A stretch of DNA of 64,000 nt from Hyphomicrobiales bacterium (GCA_021775525.1 JAJFHQ010000037.1:23411-87410); one strand, 5' to 3'; shown: positions 53,664 to 63,659, counted from the stretch's first letter. A program made the numbers and translations. Notes: generated by a model from the letters alone, not told the origin.

Positions 53664-55212
53664 AATTCTCTCCCATCGGCCGGCCCGATTCATCTGCAAC
53701 CTCACCCGACGCGAGCGCTTCAGCCAGCCGGCCTTCTTCCTTGTAATATTTGGCGCGTTCCCAGAATTTAGGCCGCGCAATACCCGTGGTCCGGTGGCGA
53801 CCCTTGATATTGCCGTTCTGATCTTCGCCGAGGATTTCGTGAATATAGATATCCTGCAGGGTGATCACATCACCTTCAAGACCCATCACCTCGGTGATAT
53901 GGGTGATCTTGCGAGTACCGTCGCGCATGCGCGAAGCCTGGATGATCACATCGATCGATGACACGATCATCTCACGGATCGTCTTGCTGGGAAGATTGTA
54001 CCCCCCCATCAGGATCATGCTTTCAATACGTGAGAGACATTCACGCGGGCTGTTGGAATGGAGTGTGCCCATTGAGCCGTCATGGCCCGTGTTCATAGCC
54101 TGCAGCAGGTCGAAGGCTTCCGGTCCGCGCACCTCACCGACGATGATGCGGTCGGGGCGCATACGCAGACAGTTCTTCACAAGGTCGCGCATGGTGACCT
54201 CGCCTTCCCCTTCCAGGTTCGGCGGGCGGGTCTCAAGGCGAACAACGTGAGGCTGTTGCAATTGCAGCTCGGCCGAGTCCTCACAGGTGATGATACGCTC
54301 TTCCTCATCGATGTTACCGGTGAGACAGTTGAGCAGTGTCGTCTTACCCGAACCGGTGCCGCCGGAAATGACGGTATTGCAGCGAACCCGACCGATGATA
54401 GAGAGCAGGTCTTTGCCCTCCTGGGTAATTGAATTGTATCTCAGCAATTGCTCGAGTGTGAGCCGATCCTTTTTAAACTTCCTGATCGTCAGTGTCGGGC
54501 CGTCCAGCGCCAATGGCGGCGCGATGACGTTAACGCGGCTGCCATCGGGAAGGCGCGCGTCGCAGATCGGACTGGATTCATCGACCCGGCGGCCAACCTG
54601 GCTGACGATCCTCTGGCAGATATTCATCAGCTGGCTGTTGTCTGCAAACCGAATGGAGGCTGGCTCGACGATGCCTTCCACCTCGATGTAAGTCATACCC
54701 GCGCCATTGACCATGATGTCGGCAATGTCATCGCGGGCGAGAAGCGGCTCCAGCGGTCCATAGCCCAGAACGTCGTTGCAGATATCCTCGAGCAGTTCTT
54801 CCTGCTCGGCGATACTCATCACAACATTCTTGATGGCTACGATTTCAGAAACGATGTCCCGAATTTCCTCACGCGCGGCCTCGGCGTCGAGGCGGGCCAG
54901 TTGCGTCAGGTCAATGGTGTCGATAAGCGCGTTAAAGACGGTTGTCTTGACGTCGTAATATTCTTCTGAGCGTTCACGGTCGAGAGACACCGCCGCCTTG
55001 GGTTGCTCCACGGGTTGCTGGGGAGCAGGGGGTTGCTCCATCGGCACGCCGGGTTCCTGCGCGGGCATTTCCTGATGGGCCGGGGGTGCCACTGGCACAT
55101 CACCGGGCACTGCGCCGCCTGCAGCAGCGCCTTCGGGCGCCGGCTGGCTCACAGGCTGATGCGGCTGTTGAGGAGCGCCTGGCCCGTTGGAAGAACCTCG
55201 TTTCCCGAACAT
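53656..55212 (-). CDS. cpaF: Tad pilus ATPase CpaF/TadA
   Basis: 518 residues. Pro/Gln-rich N-terminal region (about 10-75), then a type IV pilus/T2SS ATPase with Walker A GGTGSGKTT, Walker B RIIVGEVRG, and the His-rich DGSMGTLHSN box. Powers pilus assembly. Its ATG is 3 bp after the cpaE stop. Confidence 0.95.
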   Translation of the reverse strand: MFGKRGSSNGPGAPQQPHQPVSQPAPEGAAAGGAVPGDVPVAPPAHQEMPAQEPGVPMEQPPAPQQPVEQPKAAVSLDRERSEEYYDVKTTVFNALIDTIDLTQLARLDAEAAREEIRDIVSEIVAIKNVVMSIAEQEELLEDICNDVLGYGPLEPLLARDDIADIMVNGAGMTYIEVEGIVEPASIRFADNSQLMNICQRIVSQVGRRVDESSPICDARLPDGSRVNVIAPPLALDGPTLTIRKFKKDRLTLEQLLRYNSITQEGKDLLSIIGRVRCNTVISGGTGSGKTTLLNCLTGNIDEEERIITCEDSAELQLQQPHVVRLETRPPNLEGEGEVTMRDLVKNCLRMRPDRIIVGEVRGPEAFDLLQAMNTGHDGSMGTLHSNSPRECLSRIESMILMGGYNLPSKTIREMIVSSIDVIIQASRMRDGTRKITHITEVMGLEGDVITLQDIYIHEILGEDQNGNIKGRHRTTGIARPKFWERAKYYKEEGRLAEALASGEVADESGRPMGENFG

Positions 55213-55215
55213 ACG

Positions 55216-56778
55216 TTACTTCCCCGACCTCTTGAAATTGAACTTGCCAAGAATTGGGGCCAGCAGGGATTTGGATTCAACCTTGGCCTCGGTCCTGTCT
55301 GTGAGCGAGAGGGCCAGGTTCCGGAAAATTTCTGCGGACTTCGCCTTGGGCGAGACTTCTTCGATCATCTGACCATTGTTGGTCGCGGTTCCAAACAACT
55401 GTGAATCAAATTCGATAACCGCCATCGGTTCAGTGTCTACTGCACTGGCGAAATCCTTGACGGAAATCTCCGGCCGTTTCGGCATACCGACCTGGTTGAG
55501 CACCAGGAATGGGGCCAGGTCGTTGGGACGGGCCGCGGTCAGCTTTTCAATCAGGTTTTTTGTGTTTCGCAGGTTGGCGAGATCTGGCAGGGCGGTAATA
55601 ACGACCCGGTCCGACTGCACCAGCACCCTCTGCGACCAGTCCGTCCACACATGCGGAAGGTCAATCGCGATATAGGGGACATTCTTGCGCAGAACTTCCA
55701 CCACAGTATCACAGGCTCCGGCGCTGAGATCATAGGAGCGGTCGAGCGTTCCGGGTGCTGCGAACAGCGACAGGTAATCCGAGCAACGCGAGAGCAGGCG
55801 GTCGAGCAAAACCTCGTCCAGCCGCTCCGGCGAAAGCAGCGCATCGGCGATGCCTTGCACGGGATCCTGGTTGAAATCGAGACCCGCCGTGCCGAATGGC
55901 AAGTCGAGATCAGCGATGACTACATCGCTCTTGATGCCTTGAGAGATCGCCCATGCCGTGTTGTGGCATACGGTGCTTGCCCCGGCTCCACCCTTGGCGC
56001 CAACAAAGGCAATGACATTGCCAAGCGGATCCGAGCTTGGATCGTTGTACAGATTGGACAGGCTCTCCATGAGTTGCGACACGTTAAGCGGCATCACCAG
56101 GTATTCCGACACACCACGGCTTATCAATTCGCGATAGAGCAGCACATCGTTGATATGGCCAATAACGATCACCTTGGTGCCCGCATCGCAAACCGATGCC
56201 AGCCGGTCCACGTCCATCACCATGGCGTCGCGCTTGTGCATCGACTCGATGATGATGAGGTTGGGAGTGGGCGCGTTTCGGTAATAATGAGAGGCCGCAT
56301 CCATCCCGCCCATCTGAACACTCACATGGGTTTTTGACAGGCGTCTGTCCTGGCTCGCTTGGTTCAGGATGTTGGCCGTATTCTGGTCTTCGCAAAAGGC
56401 CTGAATATTTATGCGCGGCAATTGCTGCCCCCGCACATCCGCCGCCGAAATGGGCTGTGTGTGTGGTGCAGACGCACTCACCCCCGGGTCGGGCGGAACC
56501 CAGTCCACGTCTGGCGAAGCAATTGGCGCAACCGGCTCTGCCGCGCCTTCCGGGAGACCTGAAAGCATATCGGCTGCAGACGGTTGGGCCATGGGCTCAG
56601 CCATGCCCGGTATTGTTTCTGGAGGTGCCTCGGCGGGATCACCCATCCCCTGGACAGGGGGCGGCATCGCCGGCATTTGCCCCGGCACAGGCTGGCCCGG
56701 CTCCGCAGGCATCTGCTGTCCGGCCGGATCTTCCATCTCCGGCGTCAGGGGGGGGTGTTTTTGCGCTACGTCACTCAA
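55216..56778 (-). CDS. cpaE: Tad pilus assembly protein CpaE/TadZ
   Basis: 520 residues: Pro/Met-rich N-tail (1-120), a receiver-like domain (about 125-245; LIIIESMHK), then a ParA/MinD-type domain. Its P-loop reads GAKGGAGAST, with the first (signature) Lys but Ala in place of the usual P-loop Lys. CpaE directs the pilus to the cell pole. The start is TTG (overlaps the cpaD stop as TTGA), supported by GGAGG 7 nt upstream. Confidence 0.92.
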   Translation of the reverse strand: MSDVAQKHPPLTPEMEDPAGQQMPAEPGQPVPGQMPAMPPPVQGMGDPAEAPPETIPGMAEPMAQPSAADMLSGLPEGAAEPVAPIASPDVDWVPPDPGVSASAPHTQPISAADVRGQQLPRINIQAFCEDQNTANILNQASQDRRLSKTHVSVQMGGMDAASHYYRNAPTPNLIIIESMHKRDAMVMDVDRLASVCDAGTKVIVIGHINDVLLYRELISRGVSEYLVMPLNVSQLMESLSNLYNDPSSDPLGNVIAFVGAKGGAGASTVCHNTAWAISQGIKSDVVIADLDLPFGTAGLDFNQDPVQGIADALLSPERLDEVLLDRLLSRCSDYLSLFAAPGTLDRSYDLSAGACDTVVEVLRKNVPYIAIDLPHVWTDWSQRVLVQSDRVVITALPDLANLRNTKNLIEKLTAARPNDLAPFLVLNQVGMPKRPEISVKDFASAVDTEPMAVIEFDSQLFGTATNNGQMIEEVSPKAKSAEIFRNLALSLTDRTEAKVESKSLLAPILGKFNFKRSGK

Positions 56779-57524
56779 TTTTGTCCTCCACCCGAGACAT
56801 CGCTCACCTTTGTCTTCTCGTCTTCGGCTTTCTCGGCAACCGTGGCGTCACCTCTCACATATTTGTCCATGATTACGTCGCGACGCTGGCTGTCACGCGG
56901 TGTCATGCCTCTCGGCTCCATAAAATCTCGCGGATTGGCAACCATCGCCGCAAGGTTGCGCTGTGCAGCGCATCCCAAATTCCGGTACGGCACATTTTTG
57001 GGATCTCGTGCGAGATTGTCTGACCAGTCACCGCACTCTGGCCCGTGGGCTGCAAAGTTCTGGTAGGAAACCTTGATCGGCGCCGCTGCGTCTCCCATGC
57101 CCGAATAAGCATCGAACTGGACCTGGTTGCGCGAGATTCCAGCCCGTGTGAATTCCCGGCGCAAATCACCCAGCGCGTGCATGACCGCGACCTCATTGGT
57201 ACCCCCACTCGGCGCACCAACTATCAGGGGTCCTTCATTCTTGTCCTTGTACTGGCGCAGAAAGTGCCGCAAATCCATTTTCTGTCTGCGCGTCAATCCG
57301 GCGGAGGCCCGTGGCACCGGCAAATCCAGTGCAACAGGCGTTGAGCCAACGAGAATGGGATGGCGTGCCGAGGGGTCGGCGACCAGCCAGCCCTTGACGC
57401 TCTTTTCACGATGCGCATTGCACGCCGCAAGAGTTGCACTCATCAATATGGCGGCGCTGATCCGCAGTATGGCCGCACCAGCACGAGCCCGGGGAGCGGC
57501 ATTGCCTGTTTTTTGAGATCTCAT
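56775..57524 (-). CDS. cpaD: Tad pilus lipoprotein CpaD
   Basis: 249 residues, lipoprotein signal ending LAAC; CpaD domain with RRQKMDLRHFL, PSGGTNEVAVMHALGDLRRE and the C-terminal CGDWSDNLARDPKNVPYRNLGC, which carries family Cys. An outer-membrane partner of the secretin. AGAGGA before the ATG at 57524. Confidence 0.92.
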   Translation of the reverse strand: MRSQKTGNAAPRARAGAAILRISAAILMSATLAACNAHREKSVKGWLVADPSARHPILVGSTPVALDLPVPRASAGLTRRQKMDLRHFLRQYKDKNEGPLIVGAPSGGTNEVAVMHALGDLRREFTRAGISRNQVQFDAYSGMGDAAAPIKVSYQNFAAHGPECGDWSDNLARDPKNVPYRNLGCAAQRNLAAMVANPRDFMEPRGMTPRDSQRRDVIMDKYVRGDATVAEKAEDEKTKVSDVSGGGQN

Positions 57525-57546
57525 CTTTTTGTCCTCTGCTCCCGGC

Positions 57547-59025
57547 CTATTCGACAATGAATCCGAAATCGCCCTGATACTGGCCGCTCGGCATTTCCTC
57601 GGGCTTCCTGCCGTAAATACGGTTCAAACGCCCAAGCAGGTTGGACTGGGCATCGGACGCCACGGCAAATCCCTTGTCGGGCCGCGCCAGCTTATGGCGC
57701 GCAACCGGATCGACGATATAAGGCGTCACAATCACAACGAGTTCTGTTTCCGACTTGATGAAATCACGGCTGCGGAACAGCGCACCGAGCACGGGCAGGT
57801 TTTTCAGGCCGGGCTGGCCGGTCATGGCCTGCTTGGTTTCATCCGAAATCAGCCCGGCAATAACGAGCGATCCACCGCTCGGCAGCTCAATGGTCGTATT
57901 GGCGCGACGCACCTTGAGGCCAGGTACGGTGATAATCCCGAGGGATACGGCACCCTCGTTGGTCAATTCCGAAACCTCGGTGGAAACCTTCATGGAAATC
58001 CGCCCCTCGCTCAGGACCAGAGGCGTAAAGGAAAGCCCCACACCAAACGGCTTGAACTCCAGCGAAATACGATTTTCATCCTGAGCAACCGGGATCGGAA
58101 ATTCACCACCTGCGAGGAAGTTCGCTGTCTCGCCTGAAATGGCGGTCAGGGTCGGCTCGGCAAGCGTGCGTATGAGACCATTCTGCTCAAGCGCTCTGAT
58201 GGTAACGGCCACATCTGTACTGTTCGACTGGAATCCCAAACCGTGCTGGATGTTCGAGACCACATCTTTTGAATTGAACGGGAATTGCAGATTGCGAAGT
58301 GCCGCAAAGGCGAAATTCCCTGTCATGAATTGCGCGCCCGCAGTGCCGGCGAGGTTGCTGATATCAACCCCCAGCTGCTTGATCATGTTGCGTTCCATCT
58401 CCACCACGGTGACTTTCAGAAGCACCTGCTCCTTGGAGCCCGTGGACAGGAGATTGATGACCTTTTCTCTGTATTTCTGGTTGCCCTTGGGGTCGTCTGT
58501 CACCACGAACCGCGCGGCAACGTCCGAGGCCCGGGCGGCATCAGAGGCGTGGGGTACCTTGCCGGTAAGAACCACGGTGTCGTTGATGAACTCCACCTTG
58601 ATCTTGGAATTCTTGATCAGCCGGTTCAACAGGCGTTCCAGCGGTGCCGGATCCCGGTCAACCAGGACTTCCAGGGTGAGAATCCGTTTCCCGTTCTTGT
58701 CAAAGAAAAAGGCATTTGCCTGGCCGATAGCAGTACCGATCAGATAGGCGCGACGCGACGTATTGAGGACAATATCGAGAACCTTGGGGTCGGATGCGAG
58801 CACATCGCGGACATCCTTTGGCAGCTCAACAACCATCGACTTGTTAAGGCCAACCTTAACCTCGCGCTTGGCCGGAAGTGGCGTTCCTGCAGTGATCCGT
58901 AAAAAGGATTTATGCTCCGATTGCGCGAAGGCACGATCAGGAGATACACCGGAAACCATAAGGGTCCCAAAGATTGCCAGTGCCATCAACACCCAGGCTA
59001 ACTTGATTGTCTTCCACATATTCAT
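57547..59025 (-). CDS. cpaC: Tad pilus secretin CpaC/RcpA
   Basis: 492 residues: signal peptide (ends FAQ, about 35), N-terminal secretin_N-type domain (VGLNKSMVVELPKDVRDVLA), a BON-like domain (about 120-165; EFINDTVVLTGKVP), and the secretin domain with FPIPVAQDENRISLEFKPFG and the family end ELVVIVTPYIVDP. Forms the outer-membrane pore of the pilus. Two ATGs 6 bp apart (59025, 59019) are both possible. Confidence 0.94.
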   Translation of the reverse strand: MNMWKTIKLAWVLMALAIFGTLMVSGVSPDRAFAQSEHKSFLRITAGTPLPAKREVKVGLNKSMVVELPKDVRDVLASDPKVLDIVLNTSRRAYLIGTAIGQANAFFFDKNGKRILTLEVLVDRDPAPLERLLNRLIKNSKIKVEFINDTVVLTGKVPHASDAARASDVAARFVVTDDPKGNQKYREKVINLLSTGSKEQVLLKVTVVEMERNMIKQLGVDISNLAGTAGAQFMTGNFAFAALRNLQFPFNSKDVVSNIQHGLGFQSNSTDVAVTIRALEQNGLIRTLAEPTLTAISGETANFLAGGEFPIPVAQDENRISLEFKPFGVGLSFTPLVLSEGRISMKVSTEVSELTNEGAVSLGIITVPGLKVRRANTTIELPSGGSLVIAGLISDETKQAMTGQPGLKNLPVLGALFRSRDFIKSETELVVIVTPYIVDPVARHKLARPDKGFAVASDAQSNLLGRLNRIYGRKPEEMPSGQYQGDFGFIVE

Positions 59026-59053
59026 GCCTTCCTCAAGCCATGCAAAAGCAAGC

Positions 59054-59857
59054 TCAATTCACTCCAAAGGCCCGCGACTGGACGCCATATTTAAGTAGCT
59101 TGATGCTGGAACCGCGTTCGTTTTTAAGCGCGTTTTCACCTGATTGAGGCCCGGACACGCCACCAGGCGTCGCATCTGCCAGCGATCTCAATGCAAGTGA
59201 GATGTCACCCATGGACTGAGCCAGCGTGAGGGTTTCCGTCTGCCGTGGAGAAAGCTCCAGCGTGGCAGTTTTGCCCTTGGCGATTTTCTTGCCATCCTTG
59301 ATTTCAATATTCTGTCCGATGGCGAGAACCCGGACGTTCCTGAGAACCGTGTCCGAAACATGTTCTTCCTTGCGCGCGCTGCGCACCCGCCGCGAGACGA
59401 TTACGTCAACGCGGTCATTTGGCAGGATGAAGCCTCCAGCGGATGTTTCCTCGCGGATTGGCGTGGAGATCGCCCGCATTCCCGAGGGCAGGATGGCTGC
59501 CATGACGCCACCCTCGCTCGCCTTGATGAGCTTTTGTTCCTTGATCGGCTCCCCTTCAAGGAACGGGGCGCGGGCAATGGCGCCGGAATATTTGGACTCA
59601 GCCTTGGGCTGTCGTGATTTGGTGATGTAACCCGAGACGGCAGCCTGTTTTGGCCATTCCTGCCACTTAAGATCCTTGGAGCCTACCGAATCGCCCAGCC
59701 GGATATGCCTGCCAGCGACCAACACGTTCACGGTGTCCGCCGTATTGACTTCCACGGTCCTGATTTCAGGAATTCCGGTAATGTTTTTGGCCACATACGC
59801 CGCCCCGCCAGCCGCGGCGAAGGCGATCGCCAAAACGATCATGCGCGCTCGTTTCAT
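59054..59857 (-). CDS. cpaB: Tad pilus assembly protein CpaB/RcpC
   Basis: 267 residues: N-terminal TM (about 5-22), SAF domain (about 45-110; VLVAGRHIRLGDSV), then the RcpC domain (RAISTPIREETSAGGFILPNDRVDV split over ~130-155) and the ELSPRQTETLTLAQSMGDISL end. Shapes the secretin channel. ATG at 59857 is preferred over 59884. Confidence 0.92.
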   Translation of the reverse strand: MKRARMIVLAIAFAAAGGAAYVAKNITGIPEIRTVEVNTADTVNVLVAGRHIRLGDSVGSKDLKWQEWPKQAAVSGYITKSRQPKAESKYSGAIARAPFLEGEPIKEQKLIKASEGGVMAAILPSGMRAISTPIREETSAGGFILPNDRVDVIVSRRVRSARKEEHVSDTVLRNVRVLAIGQNIEIKDGKKIAKGKTATLELSPRQTETLTLAQSMGDISLALRSLADATPGGVSGPQSGENALKNERGSSIKLLKYGVQSRAFGVN

Positions 59858-60021
59858 CTCTATTCGGGTCCTTACGCGTGCCAAAGGTTCAAAAACTCAC
59901 CCTCACTTTGCAGTGAGATTGGTCAACGTGAGGTTAATGGCCGTGCCATTTTGAAAACGAATTGAGATTCCGCGCGGTAAATTCCCGCCTGACAGGCGAA
60001 AGGCAGCTAGTAAATAACAGA

Positions 60022-60525
60022 CTAAATGAGCCCCTGAACCCAGCTCGTATCGGGGTAAACGATGAGGCCCGCTGCCGCTAGGGCAGTACAGTACGGAGCG
60101 CCATGTCCAGCGTCATGCAGCCGGGCAATCCAGCTGCGTTTGCCCAGCATGTCAGGCAGAGGCAGCATCCGAAGGCCCAGCAGGACCAGTGTGAGTACTC
60201 CGCCACATATCGCGGTGATGAGGGAAAATTGATAAATGTATTCCGGGCCCATCCACAGGCTGGCCGCCGCAAACAGTTTCGCGTCTCCGCCGCCAACCCA
60301 TCCAGCCGCAAAAGCACCGATACCCAGCAAAAGCATGGCCGCACCGGTCGCCACATGCAGTGCAATAACGTCCCATCCAAACCCGGCAAACGGCACCAGG
60401 GCGAAAAAACCCGCGACCAGTCCAAGCGCAATCCGGTTCGGGATTGTCATGGTGAAAATATCCATTGCCCCGGCGAGCACCATCACAGAAGGGAACAAAA
60501 ACATGATTGCAAGTTCCAGAAACAT
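60022..60525 (-). CDS. cpaA: Prepilin peptidase CpaA/TadV (A24)
   Basis: 167 residues, four to five TMs, and the two catalytic Asp sites of A24 peptidases: AMDIFTMTIPN (D22) and GGGDAKL (about D80). The short form lacks the methyltransferase half, as usual for TadV. Cuts the Flp and pseudopilin leaders. Separated from cpaB by 164 bp of plain sequence. Confidence 0.93.
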   Translation of the reverse strand: MFLELAIMFLFPSVMVLAGAMDIFTMTIPNRIALGLVAGFFALVPFAGFGWDVIALHVATGAAMLLLGIGAFAAGWVGGGDAKLFAAASLWMGPEYIYQFSLITAICGGVLTLVLLGLRMLPLPDMLGKRSWIARLHDAGHGAPYCTALAAAGLIVYPDTSWVQGLI

Positions 60526-60607
60526 TCGCTCTCACCTTAGGGTTGTCACAAGCACCGCCATCATGATGCACATGACCGCGTAAAATCCGGGTAAATGAAT
60601 TGCACAT

Positions 60608-60642
60608 AAAAAAAGACCGCTCGCCAATGAAGGCGAGCGGTC
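60608..60642 (-). terminator. Strong rho-independent terminator after the pilin gene
   Basis: GACCGCTCGCC (60615-60625) pairs perfectly with GGCGAGCGGTC (60632-60642), loop of 6, and seven A on the plus strand (60608-60614) give the T-run on the minus strand. Ends the pilin transcript and partly insulates cpaA. Confidence 0.92.
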
Positions 60643-60698
60643 CCTTGTTTCCTCGTCAAGCCATCTTCGAAATGGCCTCACGTCTCGTAAGCGTAAGC

Positions 60699-60863
60699 CT
60701 ACTGAAGGTCCGTCTGAACCTGCGTGAAGAGGTTATTCAGCTCGGAGCCGACACCGCCGACGACCGAAACGATAGCCACACCGATACCGGCAGCAATCAG
60801 GCCGTACTCAATCGCGGTGGCACCAGATTCATCATTTGCGAAACGCAGAACCAAATTCTTCAT
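60699..60863 (-). CDS. Flp-type pilin (major Tad pilus subunit)
   Basis: 54 residues. Leader MKNLVLRFANDESG, cleaved by CpaA before ATAIEYGLIAAGIGVAIV, with the Glu5-Tyr6 of Flp pilins and the single hydrophobic helix; ends NLFTQVQTDLQ. The ATG at 60863 has GGGAGAG upstream. Followed by a strong terminator. The AT-rich 60864-61160 spacer should hold its promoter. Confidence 0.93.
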   Translation of the reverse strand: MKNLVLRFANDESGATAIEYGLIAAGIGVAIVSVVGGVGSELNNLFTQVQTDLQ

Positions 60864-61262
60864 AATGACTCTCCCTAAAAGAGGTTTCCAAAAACCAGTC
60901 AGCCTGCAGGCGTCCCTTCCAGCAGAACTGAACATGTCCGCACATTACACGCGGCCCGTTACAATCAAGTTAACAGGGGTGGGGAGTCAGCATGCATTTT
61001 GGGTGACCTTAGTTAATAATAGGTTTATACAGAAATATACTTGGATTTAGTGTTATTTTGTTAACCACGATGCTTACGTGGCCTCCGTACTCTGCGATGA
61101 ACGACATAATCCCCGCTTTCCGCCAAACCACCGGACTTATCCCCGAATCCGCCCGCGAATGCCACGGTGCCCTCACCTGTCCCGGATCGATGCAGACGTT
61201 TGCACTTCGTTCACCATTGTGGGTGCCTAATGGGCAAAAGCATCAATCTAAGGACCACGCCC
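60864..61262. other. Divergent promoter region, pilin / secretin-N protein
   Basis: 399 bp. The stretch at about 61005-61060 is AT-rich (TTAATAATAGG, TTTATACAG, GTTATTTTGTTAACC) amid GC-rich flanks and is the likely promoter area for the pilin (minus) and the 61263 gene (plus). No gene seen. Confidence 0.5.
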
Positions 61263-61766
61263 ATGCGCTCGAACGCCTCTTCACCTTTCTCACGGATACT
61301 CGGCGCGCTCGCCTCATTGCTGATGGCCGCGCTTTTCGTCACCGTTTATTCAAAACTGGCAGGGGCGGCGGATATCAATGTTGATATCGATCACGCTGAA
61401 CTGATTCATTTGGACAAACCAGGAGCGGAAGTGATTATCGGCAACCCCACTATCGCGGACGTTTCGGTTCAGAGCGGGCGGCTTCTGATTATCACCGGGA
61501 AGAGCATCGGTTTAACAAACCTCATCGTTCTGGATGGCAGTGGTGAATCGATTTTGCAGAAGAAAGTACAGGTCGGTTCCGATGAACATAAACTGGTTAC
61601 ACTCAGCAGGGGCAAGTCCCGCGAAACGTATTCCTGTTCACCCAATTGCAGCCCCGCCCTACTCCCGGGGGATACGCTCACATTCTTCGATCCCCTGTCC
61701 AAGGAAACCCGTTCCAAGCTGGGCCTGGCTCAGTCATCGGCTGAAGGAACAACGTCGGAGCAGTAG
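61263..61766 (+). CDS. Secreted pilus assembly protein with secretin N-domain (PF13629-like)
   Basis: 167 residues: signal peptide ending AGAA (about 36-39), then a T2SS-T3SS_pil_N-like domain: AELIHLDKPGAEVIIGNPTI and GRLLIITGKSIGLTNLIVLD, the same fold as the CpaC N-terminus; C-terminal part has two Cys (SCSPNCSP). AAGGA 8 nt before the ATG at 61263; earlier in-frame ATGs at 61230 and 61167 lack this. Possibly assists or replaces the N0 ring of the secretin. Confidence 0.85.
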   Translation: MRSNASSPFSRILGALASLLMAALFVTVYSKLAGAADINVDIDHAELIHLDKPGAEVIIGNPTIADVSVQSGRLLIITGKSIGLTNLIVLDGSGESILQKKVQVGSDEHKLVTLSRGKSRETYSCSPNCSPALLPGDTLTFFDPLSKETRSKLGLAQSSAEGTTSEQ

Positions 61767-61849
61767 TTTTTATAGTTCCAGCTGCTTGATGTGGATCCAG
61801 AACTTTTTCGAGCGGGTGGCCTGGCAACCGTTCGTGAAACCTGTAAAAA

Positions 61850-63349
61850 TTATTTGCTGATGCGAAGGTCCGCCAGACCTTTGGCGATATCCTGGAAGAT
61901 GGAATTGAGCACGTCGTTCGATGGTGAATTGTAATACATCTCCGGATCAGTGGCGCAGTCACGCATCAAGTTCTGGGTCGAGGTGCTGGATACCTGGAAT
62001 GTAATCGTATAGAGGCGGATTTCCTGCGCCTTGATGTTAGTGCACAGCGCCGCGGTTTTGTCGTCGAGTACATCTTCTGCATCGGAACCGTTTGTGGCAC
62101 CCAAATGACCGGACTGGGCAAACCCGTATGCTGAATATTGAGAGCGGTTGTGGGTTCCCATGCCGCCACTCACCATATTCTGCCCATCGGTCAGCAGCAC
62201 GATGGCCTTGATCGTGTCTTCATCGTCATAGGCAACACCTTCACTAAACGGTTCATCGGGTGAAATCAGCCGCCAGCCCCATGCAAGGCCGGCCGGAATG
62301 ACGGTATTCCCTGTCGCTACCATCTGGTCAATGGCGGCAGCTACCGTGTCACGCACATTCGTCATTGGTGTCACACTCGCCGTCCGGCAGTTGAAATCCG
62401 GTCCGTCGCTCGTTCCCGAGATCGTAAGGTTGTTGTACTTGCCGGTATAACGCTGGCGGGCATTGTAATTGTAGTAGCTGCCGCTATAGCCGGAGTCCGA
62501 TGCATATTTGTTGTAATAGGAAGAGAAGTCCGGTTCGTCCGGCGCGAAATAGGGTGGCCACAGGGTATCCCCGCTGCCGGCGGGCGTGTCTTGCGTATCA
62601 AATGGCTCTGGCCGGGCGCGCACGCAACCGTTCCAGGTCCTGTTCTGTATTTGGTCATAGAGATCGAGGACATTCGTACCGGCCTGAAAATCTTCATCCG
62701 CAATACTCGACTGGGCAGACACATCTATCCAGCCCGAACCCAGCTTGTCAGATCCGATATTCACGGCGGCGGCAAACGGCACCAGCCCTATTTGCACATC
62801 CTCTGAGACGCCAGTTCCATCATCCGGGATCAAAACATCAAGCAGTGAGTTCGATGCGGTCTTGAGAGCAGTCAGTTTACCGCTCCAGCCCATGGAGCCG
62901 GTATTGTCCAGCACCATGATCAATTCGATTTTCTTCTCGTTCAGCGTGACCTCGGACAGCGCACCCACGCTCATCTGGTTGACCCCGGCCAACTGCATGA
63001 AAATAGTTTTGACAGTACTGGTAGCGCTGATGGTAATTTTCCCGTCCTGGACTGAAACGGAGAGCAGGCTTGGCGTTCCCAGGCTACTGGCCGAGTAGTT
63101 GGCATTGAAAAAGGACTGCGCTTTTTGAGAGACCTCGGCTTCATTCAAATCCGCCCATGAACCAACTGCCAGTGCTGCCGCATCCAGAGCCTGGCTGAGA
63201 TTCTGCTTGGTCTTGAGAGCCCGGGAATAGTCCATGGCCAAACCGATACCAAGCAGCATTGGAATTAGAAGGATGCTGAAAACCAGCATCACGGCGCCGC
63301 CGCGATGCTTGGCAAATCCGGCAAGGAAATTTGATATCCTTTGCCACAT
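61850..63349 (-). CDS. TadG-like protein with von Willebrand A domain
   Basis: 499 residues: TadE/TadG N-terminal helix (GGAVMLVFSILLIPMLLGIG, about 17-36), Ala-rich region, then a VWA domain whose metal site is DNTGSMG (DxTxS form), plus LLTDGQN; Tyr/Ser-rich surface loops between (YYNKYASDSGYSGSYYNYNA). Probably an adhesive tip or surface component. The ATG at 63349 (GAGAGA upstream) is preferred to 63439. Confidence 0.87.
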   Translation of the reverse strand: MWQRISNFLAGFAKHRGGAVMLVFSILLIPMLLGIGLAMDYSRALKTKQNLSQALDAAALAVGSWADLNEAEVSQKAQSFFNANYSASSLGTPSLLSVSVQDGKITISATSTVKTIFMQLAGVNQMSVGALSEVTLNEKKIELIMVLDNTGSMGWSGKLTALKTASNSLLDVLIPDDGTGVSEDVQIGLVPFAAAVNIGSDKLGSGWIDVSAQSSIADEDFQAGTNVLDLYDQIQNRTWNGCVRARPEPFDTQDTPAGSGDTLWPPYFAPDEPDFSSYYNKYASDSGYSGSYYNYNARQRYTGKYNNLTISGTSDGPDFNCRTASVTPMTNVRDTVAAAIDQMVATGNTVIPAGLAWGWRLISPDEPFSEGVAYDDEDTIKAIVLLTDGQNMVSGGMGTHNRSQYSAYGFAQSGHLGATNGSDAEDVLDDKTAALCTNIKAQEIRLYTITFQVSSTSTQNLMRDCATDPEMYYNSPSNDVLNSIFQDIAKGLADLRISK

Positions 63350-63439
63350 ATTCTCTCGCTCCAGAGCTTGTACACGGCACGGCAATGCGCTGGGCAGCCA
63401 TGTCCGGAATACTTGGATAATCCGGGCATAGTCTTTCAT

Positions 63440-63659
63440 TTGCGATCTAAAATACCGCCAATATTACTTGTATCATTTGAATAAAATTCGCATAAAATTT
63501 TAGTAAATAGTCTGTTTACTCTGTACCGGATTCCTCTAAATCTCAACAGTCCATTAATTCATCTATCGTTTAATTGTCGGCGAGACGTCATGCCGCCAAT
63601 CGCGGCCTTGGCCCCGAATGCCGGAAACAGGCAGACCGGGCCCTCAATATGAGGCCGAC
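63440..63659. other. Divergent gap tadG / tadE
   Basis: 220 bp with AT-rich left part (about 63460-63560), probable promoter of tadG and tadE. No gene seen. Confidence 0.5.
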
